Below are positions 1-9,062 of a stretch of 48,683 nt of DNA, one piece after another. The stretch's first letter is position 1. Each line of letters starts with the position of its first letter. Under the pieces are notes generated by a model. That model saw nothing but the letters and a program-made list of their open reading frames with translations. It was not told the DNA's origin and did no database searches. The position numbers and the translations under genes are program-made. Location of the stretch: contig JADFQO010000021.1 of assembly GCA_022561775.1 (NCBI GenBank), positions 1-48,683 on the forward strand, given 5' to 3'. The DNA is from Myxococcales bacterium (GTDB taxonomy: Bacteria; Myxococcota_A; UBA9160; SMWR01).

Positions 1-82
1 GGGCACTTGGTCGCACAGAAGGGGATGTGGATGTAGAGGGCGATTGACCTCGAATCCAACATCTAAGCGCCCCCCCTCTCCG

Positions 83-481
83 CTAGCTGCTGCGTCGATT
101 TGCGTCTTGTTTCAGCCAGTAGCGAATGCCCTTACCTGCAAGCGGCTCATCCTCGTAGCGCGGTATCACGTGCATGTGGGCATGAAAGACCTCTTGGCCT
201 GCAACGTGCCCGCAGTTCCAACCCACGTTATATCCGCTCGGGCCGTGCTCTCTGTCCACCAGGGCCTTCGCTTCGCGCAACAGGGCCAGCGTGGCCTGCC
301 ATTCATCCGGCATCAGATCAAAAACGGTCTCGCGGTGCCGAATCGGGACGATGATCCCAGATCCGATCAGCACGGGTTCCGGCTGCCTCAAAAAGAGGCA
401 GTGAGCGTTCCGCAGAGCGATGCGCTCCCCTTCGAGCAGGGGAGGACAAAGAAGGCATCGTTCCACGGATTCCGTTATCAT
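83..481 (-). CDS. HIT-family nucleotide hydrolase/transferase
   Basis: 132-residue histidine-triad protein. The signature HAHMHVI near residue 100 matches H-x-H-x-H-hydrophobic-hydrophobic, which places the catalytic histidine of nucleoside phosphoramidate or dinucleotide hydrolases. An N-terminal CLLC (residues 9-12) is the usual place of a zinc-binding CxxC in part of the family. Length is normal and the protein is cytoplasmic. The start lies 4 nt after the stop codon of the upstream TPR lipoprotein gene on the same strand, so the two are probably co-transcribed. The substrate cannot be told from sequence. Confidence 0.9.
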   Translation of the reverse strand: MITESVERCLLCPPLLEGERIALRNAHCLFLRQPEPVLIGSGIIVPIRHRETVFDLMPDEWQATLALLREAKALVDREHGPSGYNVGWNCGHVAGQEVFHAHMHVIPRYEDEPLAGKGIRYWLKQDANRRSS

Positions 482-485
482 GGCG

Positions 486-2195
486 CTACACGTTGAACAG
501 GATGTTCAAGACATCCCCCTCGGCGACGAGGTACTCGACAAGTGCGCGGAGTACGGGGCCGTGGGTCGGTCGTGTGAGGTCGAGCTTCGCGTTTCGAATG
601 TATTCGATACCCGCCGCGGGACCCGCTCGGGACGATTGAACGGCCGCGAGTTCCACGATCAATACCCCCCGATAACCCGGAATCTCGCCGAGCCGTCGGA
701 CGGCCCGATCGAGGCTTTCACGCTGACCCGTTCTGCTCGCGAATCGGATGCCCTGCACGAAACTCTCCGGATCGCGGGGCGTCCTTCGCCAATAGCGCTC
801 GAGCACCCCCATCGCCTCTTGGTCACGGCCGAGTGCCTCGAGCAAGTGCAGCAGGCTGAAGACCGCGTCCCGGTTGGTGGGGTCCGAGCGCATCGCCTCG
901 GCGTATTCCGTCACCGCTCGGTCGTAGTCGCCCAGCTGCTCGTGAGCCTGCGCGACGAGCCAGCGCACAACGGTGTTATCAGGCCACAGGCGAAGACCCT
1001 CCTCGAATGCCTCGATCGCCTCGGCGCTTCTTCCGCGCACCAGCCACAAGCGGCCGCGCAGCATATTCGACAGCATCGGTTCGCCTTCGAATTTCGGGAG
1101 AAGCTGCTCGGCCTCGTCGTAGTCGCCCGCGCGGATCAAGAGATCGACGTACTCGGCGACCAACAGCGGCGGGGCCTCGCCCATCAGCGCCAGCCCGTTC
1201 GCCATGGCATCCGCGGCCCTGGCGTGCTCATCGCGCCGTTCGTAGTAGTGCGAGAGCGAGAACCAGGCCTGACGGTCGTTCAGCCCGTCCTCCGTCGCGG
1301 CAAGCAGGATGCGCTCGGCTTCTTCGGTTTGTCCGGCGAGCCCGAGCCGGTTTGCGAAGACCTCGATGAAAGGCAGGTGGGTGGGCTCTGCTTCGTATGC
1401 ACGGCGCAGGATCTCGCTGGCGCGCCCGTGCTTGGCGATCTCGTTGAAGAACTCGAAACCGCCGAATACGATGCTCTCTTCCGCCGGAAATTGCTCCAGG
1501 CAGTCGTTCCAAAGCTTCTCTGCAGCTTTGGGGTCTCCCTTCTCCTTGATGAAAGTCGCGGTTGCGGCGCAGAGCCGCGGTTCCCAATCGTATCCCCCCT
1601 CGAGATTCTTCGCCGCCTCGCTCATCTCGGCGAGCGTCTGCTCCGCCTCTTCGGCGCGGTCGAGGCTGAGCAGGGCCACCAGACGCGAAGTCAGCGCGCT
1701 CGAATCGCCCGGCTTCAGCTCGAGGAGGCGCTCGACGTCGGCCAGGGCTTCCTCGTACCGTCTCGCCCTCAATCGCGCGGTGAGCAGAAGCCGCATCACG
1801 TCGACGCGATCCGGCGCCATCTCGAGCACCCGGTTCGCCACCACCACCGCGTCTTCAGGGCTGCCGCCACCGAGGATCGCCTGGATGAGCAAGAGGCCGT
1901 CGTCGATCGCGCGGTCGGGATCCTGCGCGGATTTGCGCAGCGGCCAGATCGCGCGCGCAGCCTGATTGGTCTGAACCAGCGCGACGCCGTAGAGGTGATT
2001 GAGCTCGGGATCGTCTGGGGCCTCGTCGAGCCGCTCGCGCAGGGGCTCGATGGTCTCCGCGAAGCGGCCGGCTCGCTGGAAGCTTCGAAGTTCGTCGATG
2101 GTGGGCTCCGGGCTGCACCCACCGACCAGCGCAGAAACCACGACCGCGACGGCGGGCCAGCTGTGGAAGCAACCATGTGCGGCTCTCGGACTCAA
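486..2195 (-). CDS. TPR-repeat lipoprotein
   Basis: 569-residue protein. It opens with a hydrophobic signal segment and a lipobox LVGGC (Cys27), so it should be a lipid-anchored periplasmic or outer-membrane protein. The rest is a run of degenerate helical pairs with TPR-like spacing of small and aromatic residues, for example around DPTNRDAVFSLLHLLEALG. It is probably a scaffold or a component of an envelope export or assembly process; no catalytic motif is visible. The start is read as TTG at 2195 because AGAGGAA sits 6 nt upstream and the signal peptide begins there. It is followed by the HIT gene with a 4-nt gap. The partner is unknown. Confidence 0.85.
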   Translation of the reverse strand: MSPRAAHGCFHSWPAVAVVVSALVGGCSPEPTIDELRSFQRAGRFAETIEPLRERLDEAPDDPELNHLYGVALVQTNQAARAIWPLRKSAQDPDRAIDDGLLLIQAILGGGSPEDAVVVANRVLEMAPDRVDVMRLLLTARLRARRYEEALADVERLLELKPGDSSALTSRLVALLSLDRAEEAEQTLAEMSEAAKNLEGGYDWEPRLCAATATFIKEKGDPKAAEKLWNDCLEQFPAEESIVFGGFEFFNEIAKHGRASEILRRAYEAEPTHLPFIEVFANRLGLAGQTEEAERILLAATEDGLNDRQAWFSLSHYYERRDEHARAADAMANGLALMGEAPPLLVAEYVDLLIRAGDYDEAEQLLPKFEGEPMLSNMLRGRLWLVRGRSAEAIEAFEEGLRLWPDNTVVRWLVAQAHEQLGDYDRAVTEYAEAMRSDPTNRDAVFSLLHLLEALGRDQEAMGVLERYWRRTPRDPESFVQGIRFASRTGQRESLDRAVRRLGEIPGYRGVLIVELAAVQSSRAGPAAGIEYIRNAKLDLTRPTHGPVLRALVEYLVAEGDVLNILFNV

Positions 2196-2464
2196 TGCTG
2201 TTCCTCTGTTGGCCCATTATTGAGCGGGCATTCTTCGCGCTGCCCCGCGGGGCAACTTTAGACCCTAGGACTTCATTTCCCTTGACAGAGTAAGCGTTCT
2301 TCTGCCAGTCTCGCACAATAAGCAAGTGACTCAACGGGCGATCGTCCACCGGAGCGCGCGATCCGTCAACCGCCAACCTCGACGGGGAAACGACAAGAGC
2401 CGCGGCAGCCACGGAAGATCGTCGTTAACAACAGAGTTGCGATTATCCAAGGGGGCCACCCTAA

Positions 2465-3775
2465 ATGACGAGTCTTAGATTACGCAGTGTAGTTACAATG
2501 TTAGCTGCGGCCGGAGTCATTACCGCGGCACTATTTGCGGATGCTGAACCTGCAAATGCCCGCGACTCGATGTTTCGGCTGCTGAGAACCTGGTGGTTCA
2601 GCCACACAAACTCGTGGACCGGCGGTACGGTATGGCCGACGGATGGTGCGGGCTCGGCCGCCAGTAAGGGCCCCGGGTATCTGCCGCCCGCGACCGCGAG
2701 ACTCGGGTCCACAACACCCAATCCGGCATTTACCGTGCCGAGGTCGGTGATCAAGAACACCACGTACACTTTCTATTGCGGGCCCGGAACCTTCCCATGC
2801 TACCCTGGTTATCCGGTATCCGGCGGGGGGTATTCGTACTGGAACCTGCGCGGAGACTTTGGGCCGAACAACCCGTACGCCCCAACAACGACCACGACGA
2901 TCAGAAGGCGGACCGTGGATGACGGATGGCCGGGGGACATCCATACGTGTCCTCTGACAACGCAAGGTGACCCCTACAGGAAGTTCGCCAGCTGCTCGCC
3001 CACAAATCACTACACACAGGTCACCCCGACCACGACCTTTGGCGGCCGCTACACAGCTAGCCGGGGCGGTTCGATCATGATCCATCCGGGGAAAAACAGG
3101 TTCGGCGGTACGATGCGGTATTTCACTGGGCCGAACGACTTCTTCGTCCAGTCGATCACCCTCGAAGACCAGGTTACGAAGGTCTATTACTTCGCACCCC
3201 CCACCTCGCAGCAGGTCTCGACCGATGTCCCGTTTACACTCGGAAGTGTTGAATTTGCTGGCTCCTCAGTACGCGAGCGATTTACCAATCCGGACCACTT
3301 ACGCAGGCAGATCATTGGAAGTACGTCCCCGGGCGGCGCGGTCTGCTCCCCTATTCGTGGCACCGGCAGCCCCCCGACGCTCTACACGGTGAGACCCCCA
3401 ACGAACCCCGGGTGCGAGTACTACATAAGATCGGTGAACTATCTCGTTACGCGTGCCCCGTATACGACGGGAATGGTCTCGGCCACGGAGCCAAACGGCA
3501 ATACCCGCACGATCCAGACCGCCACCGGCTCCGACACCCGATATATGCACTCAACGAAGGGGCTCGTAGGACAGATCTCACTGGTTCACCCGCGCTTGTG
3601 GCACGCCTACCTCGCGTTCCCAGTCTCCGACCCCCAAAAGCCGATCCTGATGTCGTGGTCTTCGTCTCGATTGAGAAAGATCACCGTCACCTTCCTCCCG
3701 GAGCCTGCGGGAGTCGCAATGCTGGCTGCGGGCTTGATGACGCTGGTGGGCCTGTACCGCCACAGGAGGCGATGA
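2465..3775 (+). CDS. PEP-CTERM sorted surface/secreted protein
   Basis: 436-residue protein with an N-terminal signal peptide (hydrophobic residues about 8-24, likely cleavage after AEPANA). The C terminus is a textbook PEP-CTERM tail: LPEP at 411-414, a hydrophobic helix, then RHRRR. Such tails direct the protein to exosortase for cleavage and release or anchoring, often with exopolysaccharide. The mature part is rich in Thr, Pro, Gly and Tyr and has no domain I recognise. No exosortase gene is in the window. The start ATG is preceded by a G-rich ribosome-binding stretch. A strong hairpin lies 63 nt downstream of the stop. Confidence 0.85.
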   Translation: MTSLRLRSVVTMLAAAGVITAALFADAEPANARDSMFRLLRTWWFSHTNSWTGGTVWPTDGAGSAASKGPGYLPPATARLGSTTPNPAFTVPRSVIKNTTYTFYCGPGTFPCYPGYPVSGGGYSYWNLRGDFGPNNPYAPTTTTTIRRRTVDDGWPGDIHTCPLTTQGDPYRKFASCSPTNHYTQVTPTTTFGGRYTASRGGSIMIHPGKNRFGGTMRYFTGPNDFFVQSITLEDQVTKVYYFAPPTSQQVSTDVPFTLGSVEFAGSSVRERFTNPDHLRRQIIGSTSPGGAVCSPIRGTGSPPTLYTVRPPTNPGCEYYIRSVNYLVTRAPYTTGMVSATEPNGNTRTIQTATGSDTRYMHSTKGLVGQISLVHPRLWHAYLAFPVSDPQKPILMSWSSSRLRKITVTFLPEPAGVAMLAAGLMTLVGLYRHRRR

Positions 3776-3838
3776 TCCGAACGTAGGTATTTGTAAAACG
3801 AAACGGGAGCCGCAGGCGAAAGACTGTGGCCTGTCTAC

Positions 3839-3882
3839 CAAGGGCGCACCGAGAGGGATTCCCCGTCGTCGGTGCGCCCTTG
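3839..3882 (+). terminator. Putative intrinsic terminator after PEP-CTERM gene
   Basis: A perfect 14-bp stem (3839-3852 with 3869-3882), GC-rich, with a 16-nt loop. It is followed shortly by GTTTT at 3886-3890. It lies between the PEP-CTERM gene and the sulfatase-like gene. The T tract is short, so this is a likely but imperfect Rho-independent terminator. Confidence 0.65.
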
Positions 3883-3920
3883 AACGTTTTCGGGAACGAC
3901 CCTACTAGCTTCGGACGGAA

Positions 3921-5351
3921 ATGAGTGAACCCGAACACCGAGCCAAGCCACGCCGAAGGGGGTTCGCGGTCGCCGCGGCGATTCTCGCCGTCGCGCTGAT
4001 CATCGCCGGATTGCGAGGCATCTTCAGCGCTGAAGGCGAGTTCCGAGATTCGCGCCCCAGAGGCGCGATCGAGGACGTGCTCGCACTCCGCGACCGAAGC
4101 GACCTCAACGTGCTATTCATCCTCGTCGACACGCTCCGGGCCGATCGACTCGGCGTCTACGGATACGGGCGTGACACGAGCCCTAATCTGGATGCGCTCG
4201 CGGCGTCCGGCATCCGCTTCAGCCAACAGGTTTCGCAGTCCTCCTGGACGAAGTGTTCGATGTCCTCGCTCTGGACGGGACTCTATCCAGCTCGCACCCG
4301 CAGCCTGCGCGCGTACGACGTGATCTCGGAGCAGGCGAAGATGCCCGCCGAAATCTTCCAGGACGCGGGCTTTCGCACGGCGGCGATCTGGCGAAACGGC
4401 TGGATCGCCCCGAACTTCGGCTTCTCCCAAGGTTTCGAAATCTACCTGAGTCCACGCGTTCCGCGCTCTGACCGGATCAACCGCATCGACAGCCCCAACA
4501 TCACCCTCGAAGGCAACGATGGCGACATCATCGACTCCGCGCGCGAGTTCCTGAGAGCCCACGGTCACGAGCGCTGGTTTCTCTACCTGCACATGATGGA
4601 CGTCCATCAGTACGGCTACTCGGAGGAGACCGCGCTCTTTGGCACCCGGTATTCGGACTCCTACGACAACGCCATTCGCTGGGTCGATAGCCTGATCGGC
4701 CACCTCTTCGACGAACTCGAGCGGCGCGGCCTGCGCGAGCGCACCGTCATCATACTCAGCGCCGATCACGGAGAAGCCTTCGGCGAACACGGCGGTGAGG
4801 GGCACGCGCGCAACGTCTACGGCGAAGTCACGACAACCCCGCTGATCTTGAGCTTTCCGTTCCGACTCGACCCCGGGGTCGTCGTCGAGGCGCGCTCGGA
4901 AAACGTCGACCTCTGGCCGACGGTTCTCGAGCTCCTGGGCCTGCCCCCACAACCCGACACGGACGGGCAAAGTCTCGTTCCACAGATCGTAGCCGCAGCC
5001 GAAGGCACCGCGGAGCCCCGCACAGAAGGGATCGCGATCGCGCATCTCGATCAAGCCTGGGGAAGAATTCAGCAGAAGCCGCGGCCTATGGTGGCGATCA
5101 ACGAGGGCCGTTGGCGCCTGATCTACCGCGCGAAGACGCCGAAACGCTCGGAGCTCTATGACACGTGGCAGGATCCCCGCGAGCTGCGCAACGTCGCCGA
5201 CGACTGGCCGGAGGTACTCGAAGATCTCAACGCGAAGGCCCGCGCCTATCTCGAGAGTCGGCCTCCGCCCTGGGGCGATGATGCGCCCACCGTCGAAATC
5301 GACGAGATGCAGATGAACCAGCTGCGCGCCCTGGGCTACGGCGTTCGATGA
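3921..5351 (+). CDS. Sulfatase-superfamily (alkaline-phosphatase fold) membrane-anchored enzyme
   Basis: 476-residue protein with one N-terminal transmembrane helix (about residues 14-34) and an extracytoplasmic sulfatase fold. Metal-site motifs are clear: VDTLRADRLGVYGYG (Asp70) near the start and SADHGEAFGEHG in the second half. In sulfatases the nucleophile is the Cys of C-x-P/S-S-R before the LxTG turn. Aligning on LWTG puts Thr110 at that position (SWTKCSMSSLWTG), with Cys112 two residues later. That resembles Thr-nucleophile phosphotransferases and phosphoesterases of the superfamily rather than formylglycine sulfatases. Substrate unknown. It is followed 67 nt later by a small lipoprotein gene. 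Confidence 0.85.
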   Translation: MSEPEHRAKPRRRGFAVAAAILAVALIIAGLRGIFSAEGEFRDSRPRGAIEDVLALRDRSDLNVLFILVDTLRADRLGVYGYGRDTSPNLDALAASGIRFSQQVSQSSWTKCSMSSLWTGLYPARTRSLRAYDVISEQAKMPAEIFQDAGFRTAAIWRNGWIAPNFGFSQGFEIYLSPRVPRSDRINRIDSPNITLEGNDGDIIDSAREFLRAHGHERWFLYLHMMDVHQYGYSEETALFGTRYSDSYDNAIRWVDSLIGHLFDELERRGLRERTVIILSADHGEAFGEHGGEGHARNVYGEVTTTPLILSFPFRLDPGVVVEARSENVDLWPTVLELLGLPPQPDTDGQSLVPQIVAAAEGTAEPRTEGIAIAHLDQAWGRIQQKPRPMVAINEGRWRLIYRAKTPKRSELYDTWQDPRELRNVADDWPEVLEDLNAKARAYLESRPPPWGDDAPTVEIDEMQMNQLRALGYGVR

Positions 5352-5418
5352 CGGGCCGCAGATCGTCGCGCTCCCGAATTCGCGATCGACGGCGACATCT
5401 GAAAATACCGAAGTTCGG

Positions 5419-5967
5419 ATGATGGCCAGACCGCTCGGCGAAATCGCAATTTCGGTCGCGGGATTTGCTGTTGCGACAGCAGCTCTCGTCATCACGGGCT
5501 GCGCGGACGAGGCCGGCCAAGAACCCGAGCTGCCGGTCGCAACGAGATCCGCAGCTTACGCGAAAGCGCCGAAATCGCCGCCTACGAAACAATTCCTCGA
5601 CGGACAGGAGTTTCGACTCCAAAAAAAGCGAGATTGGTGGAACCACGCGCGCGAGGTGCTCTTCATCAATATCGAACTCAGCGCCGAGCAGGCACGGGGA
5701 GTCGCCGCGATCATCGACGAGCAGCTGGACAAGCGAGCTCGGCTGCAGCAGCGCGACACCGAAATCCGGGCCGCCCGCACGGCGCGCGACCCCAAGCGCA
5801 CCGACGCCGCCCGCAGGGCGGCGAGGTTGATCCAAGCGCAGATCAAAAAACCGCACGAAATCTACGAAGAAATGCGCGCGCTGCTCACCGAAGAACAGCG
5901 CCCAACCTTTGACATGAACCGCGCGCGCCACGTCGCCGAGAGTCAGGCGCCGCCAAAGGCGACGTAG
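5419..5967 (+). CDS. Small Spy/CpxP-like lipoprotein
   Basis: 182 residues with a signal peptide and lipobox VITGC (Cys28). The mature part is charged and mostly helical. It contains two LTxxQ-like segments, LSAEQARG near residue 90 and LLTEEQRPTF near 155. These are the kind seen in the Spy/CpxP family of periplasmic chaperone-like proteins, but the match is short and I hold it loosely. Two ATG codons in tandem (5419 and 5422) could serve as start. It may be co-transcribed with the upstream sulfatase-like gene. Confidence 0.75.
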   Translation: MMARPLGEIAISVAGFAVATAALVITGCADEAGQEPELPVATRSAAYAKAPKSPPTKQFLDGQEFRLQKKRDWWNHAREVLFINIELSAEQARGVAAIIDEQLDKRARLQQRDTEIRAARTARDPKRTDAARRAARLIQAQIKKPHEIYEEMRALLTEEQRPTFDMNRARHVAESQAPPKAT

Positions 5968-6094
5968 CGCGCAACCCTAGAAGATGGATCGCGCGAATTC
6001 GAAGACCCGTTGATCATCGCGCGTTAGGCGCACCCGTGGGCGGGCGCTCGGATCGAAACACTTCGTCCGAGCCGGCCCGATGATCCGCGCCGCT

Positions 6095-7156
6095 TCAGTC
6101 GAAACCCACCCAGCTGAGTCGCACCCCTCCCCCGCCTTTGATCCCGAAATCGTCTCGCATCACGCTATAGGAAGCGACGCCGTTGGGGTCTGCGAACGGC
6201 GTCGTCGAGCCGCTGATCAGCCACATGAACCGCGCCTCTGCGTAGAGCGAAACCCGGATCGGTCGAGCACTCCGGAACAGAACCAACGCGAGCTCGAGGC
6301 CGGCTCCGAGGCTGTGATCGCTGGTGTTCCATTTAGCGCCGCTTCTCTTGATCTCGAAATCGCGCGTCGGAGTCATGAAGTCAGGGTCATCGCGCGGATC
6401 CGGTTCGTTTACGGTCGTCAAATTGCCGGAGAAATCGATCTTCTCGACGCTGTACTCCAGCGAGGGTTTGATCTGTAGCAGCAGGTTTCTCGCGATCGGT
6501 ACGCTGAACGCGACACCGACTGCCGCGTACCACGATGGATCCTGGAATCTCCCGTCCACGGTACTCCCCTGACCCTCGAAAGCGGTGGGCAGATCCAAAT
6601 CGTTTTGGTTGCCAAAGTTGAGATACCTAAATACCGAGTCCTCAGGCTCACCCTGCACGAGGGGATCGCCAATCGCGAAGACCTCGTCGCTTGAAAACGT
6701 CCGGATCTGCACGCCACCCTGCACGAACAACCGCGGGCGGCCGGGCAGATCTTCGAACATCGGCCCCATCAGCTCGCCGCCGATTCGAAACATCAGCTGG
6801 CGCTCCGCGTCGGACTGGGTCCCCTCCCACGAGGGCCCGTTGATGAGGTTCTGGACCGTCGTTTCGACATTGTAATCGAAGGTTTCAAATCCGACGTCGA
6901 CGGACGGGATCCAGCGGGGCTCCGAGACCCCCTCCTCCTCCGACACCACCGCGGGTTCGGGTTCCGGCTCGATCTCAGCGGCCTGCGCGGAAATGACGGA
7001 GAACAGCAAGGCGATGAGCGCCGTGCAACAAGCCACGGCCCAAAGCACCCGCGCATCCGTTCCTCGCGTTGCGCCTCGCGGCGTTCGACGCAGCGTTCGA
7101 CGCAGCGTCGGCGAATGCACGGTCGCGCGCCGGCCGGATCGAATTGAAGACACCAT
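6095..7156 (-). CDS. Predicted outer-membrane beta-barrel-like protein
   Basis: 353 residues when started at ATG 7156. An in-frame extension to 7291 has no signal-peptide character and is Arg-rich. The chosen start has AAAGGTGG upstream. An Arg-rich leader precedes a hydrophobic signal helix ending in AQA-AE, followed by an acidic linker (EPEPEPAVVSEEEG). The rest shows alternating aromatic and hydrophobic residues typical of beta strands, such as LLLQIKPSLEYSVEKIDF and VSLYAEARFMWLISG. The last strand ends LSWVGFD. No family name can be assigned. A role as outer-membrane barrel or porin-like protein is inferred from composition only. Confidence 0.65.
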   Translation of the reverse strand: MVSSIRSGRRATVHSPTLRRTLRRTPRGATRGTDARVLWAVACCTALIALLFSVISAQAAEIEPEPEPAVVSEEEGVSEPRWIPSVDVGFETFDYNVETTVQNLINGPSWEGTQSDAERQLMFRIGGELMGPMFEDLPGRPRLFVQGGVQIRTFSSDEVFAIGDPLVQGEPEDSVFRYLNFGNQNDLDLPTAFEGQGSTVDGRFQDPSWYAAVGVAFSVPIARNLLLQIKPSLEYSVEKIDFSGNLTTVNEPDPRDDPDFMTPTRDFEIKRSGAKWNTSDHSLGAGLELALVLFRSARPIRVSLYAEARFMWLISGSTTPFADPNGVASYSVMRDDFGIKGGGGVRLSWVGFD

Positions 7157-7513
7157 CACCGCCACCACCTTTCGCGATCTGAATCGAATCTGCGCTCCAA
7201 CCGGGGCTCCACTATAACCTGCGCGCAAGTCTCGTGAAAGCGCGCGCGGACAGCTCCCGACACTCGGGCGCGCCGATCCCATGGGCTCCACGGCGTGAGA
7301 CTGCGGCTCGCTCCTTGTACAGCCGATGGGTGGCCCAGCTCCTCGCGACTTTCCGGCGATGCCCGCGCCCCGCCCGAGAGCGGCGCCGTCGAGGGCCGTG
7401 ACGGCGCGACGCGATTCCCTTATTATACGTCTGTTCAGTTATATGGACGGCGAAGCCGATTAGCGGAGCCGCGAAATCCGCAGCGCCGCCCGCAATCAGA
7501 AGGGATTTCCGCC
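7157..7513. promoter_or_regulatory. Intergenic region between divergent barrel-like and MttB genes
   Basis: A 357-nt divergent spacer. It holds an 8-bp perfect hairpin (7383-7390 with 7400-7407, 9-nt loop). It also holds a short AT-rich island at about 7419-7445 (TTATTATACG ... TTATAT) that stands out from the GC-rich surroundings. That island is a plausible promoter or operator for the MttB operon, possibly bound by the TetR protein encoded in that operon. I could not define a clean -35/-10 pair. Confidence 0.3.
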
Positions 7514-9037
7514 ATGGCGGAGAGTCGCTCTCGCAAGCGAAGGACCCGCAGACCCAGGACGGCAGCGAAGACGATCCAGAGTCCGTGGTCTCAGCTTCGG
7601 CTCCGCTATGGACCGATCGAATTGCTGTCGGCCGACCAGATTCACGCGATACACGAAACTGCCCTCTCGATCCTCGAAGAAATCGGGTTGCGCGTGCTCG
7701 ATCCGAAGGCGCGCGGACGTCTGGCCGCGGCTGGCTGCACAATCGACGAGGGCGCCATGCAGCTGCGCTTCGATCGGGCGATGGTCGAGGAACTCGTCGC
7801 CAAGGCGCCCGCAGAATTCACCCTGACCTCGCGAAACCCCGAGCGCAACCTCGAACTCGGCGGGCGCAACTCCGTATTCTCTTCCGTCGGTGGGCCCGCG
7901 TTCTGCAGCGACCTCGATCGCGGCCGCCGTCCGGGTACTTACGCGGAGATGTGCAATTACATCAAGCTCGTGCAAACCCTCAACGTCATCCACCAGGAGG
8001 GAGGCGGTGGCTTCGAGGCACTCGACCTGCCGTCAGCGACGCGCCATCTGGATCTCTACTACGCGCAGATCACCCTGCTCGACAAGAACTGGCAACCCTG
8101 GGGATTGGGAACCGATTGCGTGCTCGATGCGCTGGAGATGGTGGCGATCTCCCTCGGCACCACCCGGGAAGCCCTCCTCGACACACCGGTCTTCAGCTGT
8201 GTGATCAATACCAATTCACCGCTCCAGCTCGACATTCCGATGGCGCAAGGCCTGATGGCGCTCGCCGAACACGGACAGGCCGCCGTCGTCACACCGTTCA
8301 CGCTCGCCGGTGCGATGTCGCCGATTACGCTCGCCGGCGCACTCGCCCAGCAGCACGCCGAGGCGCTCGCGGGCATTGCGCTCTGCCAGATCATCCGGCC
8401 CGGTGTACCCGTGATGTATGGAGGGTTCACTTCGAATGTCGACATGAAGTCGGGATCGCCCGCATTCGGGACGCCGGAATACACCCAGGCCGCTCAGGCG
8501 TCGGGCCAACTCGCGCGGCACATCGGCGTCCCGTTCCGGTCGAGCAACGTAACCGCTTCGAATCTCGTCGACGCCCAGGCCACCTATGAGAGCATGATGT
8601 CGCTCTGGGGGGCGCTGCTGGGCGGTGCGCATCTGATCGAGCACGCAGCGGGTTGGTTGGAAGGCGGTTTGACCGCATCGTTTGAAAAACTGATCATCGA
8701 CGCGGAGATGCTGCAGATGATGTCCGAATACTTCAAGCCGATCGAAGTATCGCAGGATACTCTCGCACTCGACGCGATTCGGGAGGTCGGCCCTGCGGGG
8801 CACTTCTTCGGCGCGGCGCATACGCTCGAACGCTACGAGAACGCGTTCTACGTTCCGCTCGTCTCCAATTGGGACAATTTCGAGACGTTCACCGAACGCG
8901 GCGGCGAAGACGCTACGCGACGAGCCAACCGAATCTGGAAGCGCTTGCTCGACGAATACGAGCAGCCCCCGTTGGATCCCGGGATCGATGAAGCCCTGCG
9001 GGATTACGTCGACCGACGCAAGCGAGAGCTGGGATAG
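7514..9037 (+). CDS. MttB-superfamily methyltransferase (non-pyrrolysine)
   Basis: 507-residue protein of the trimethylamine/betaine methyltransferase superfamily (COG5598). The family N-terminal helical segment is clear (LLSADQIHAIHETALSILEE), followed by the Gly-rich barrel core. Known members move a methyl group from a quaternary or tertiary amine to a corrinoid protein. True trimethylamine MttB uses an in-frame UAG for pyrrolysine. This gene reads through without one and uses TAG only as its final stop, so it belongs with the non-Pyl relatives that act on betaines, carnitine and similar compounds. The start ATG at 7514 has AGAAGGGAT upstream; in-frame sequence to 7295 is not family-like. 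The ThDP enzyme gene starts 25 nt downstream. No corrinoid protein gene is nearby. Confidence 0.9.
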   Translation: MAESRSRKRRTRRPRTAAKTIQSPWSQLRLRYGPIELLSADQIHAIHETALSILEEIGLRVLDPKARGRLAAAGCTIDEGAMQLRFDRAMVEELVAKAPAEFTLTSRNPERNLELGGRNSVFSSVGGPAFCSDLDRGRRPGTYAEMCNYIKLVQTLNVIHQEGGGGFEALDLPSATRHLDLYYAQITLLDKNWQPWGLGTDCVLDALEMVAISLGTTREALLDTPVFSCVINTNSPLQLDIPMAQGLMALAEHGQAAVVTPFTLAGAMSPITLAGALAQQHAEALAGIALCQIIRPGVPVMYGGFTSNVDMKSGSPAFGTPEYTQAAQASGQLARHIGVPFRSSNVTASNLVDAQATYESMMSLWGALLGGAHLIEHAAGWLEGGLTASFEKLIIDAEMLQMMSEYFKPIEVSQDTLALDAIREVGPAGHFFGAAHTLERYENAFYVPLVSNWDNFETFTERGGEDATRRANRIWKRLLDEYEQPPLDPGIDEALRDYVDRRKRELG

Positions 9038-9062
9038 GCAACCGACAAGGAGAAGGAGCAGC

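Noticed and set aside
420-2261. 613-codon plus-strand reading frame
   Set aside because: Antisense to the TPR lipoprotein gene. It has no signal, domain or ribosome-binding support; open antisense frames are common in GC-rich DNA.
4113-5495. 460-codon minus-strand reading frame
   Set aside because: Exact shadow of the sulfatase-fold gene with no recognisable motif.
9035-9037. Amber TAG at the end of the MttB-type gene as a pyrrolysine codon
   Set aside because: The gene is already full length at this codon and the following codons lead into the ribosome-binding site of the next gene, so it is a normal stop.
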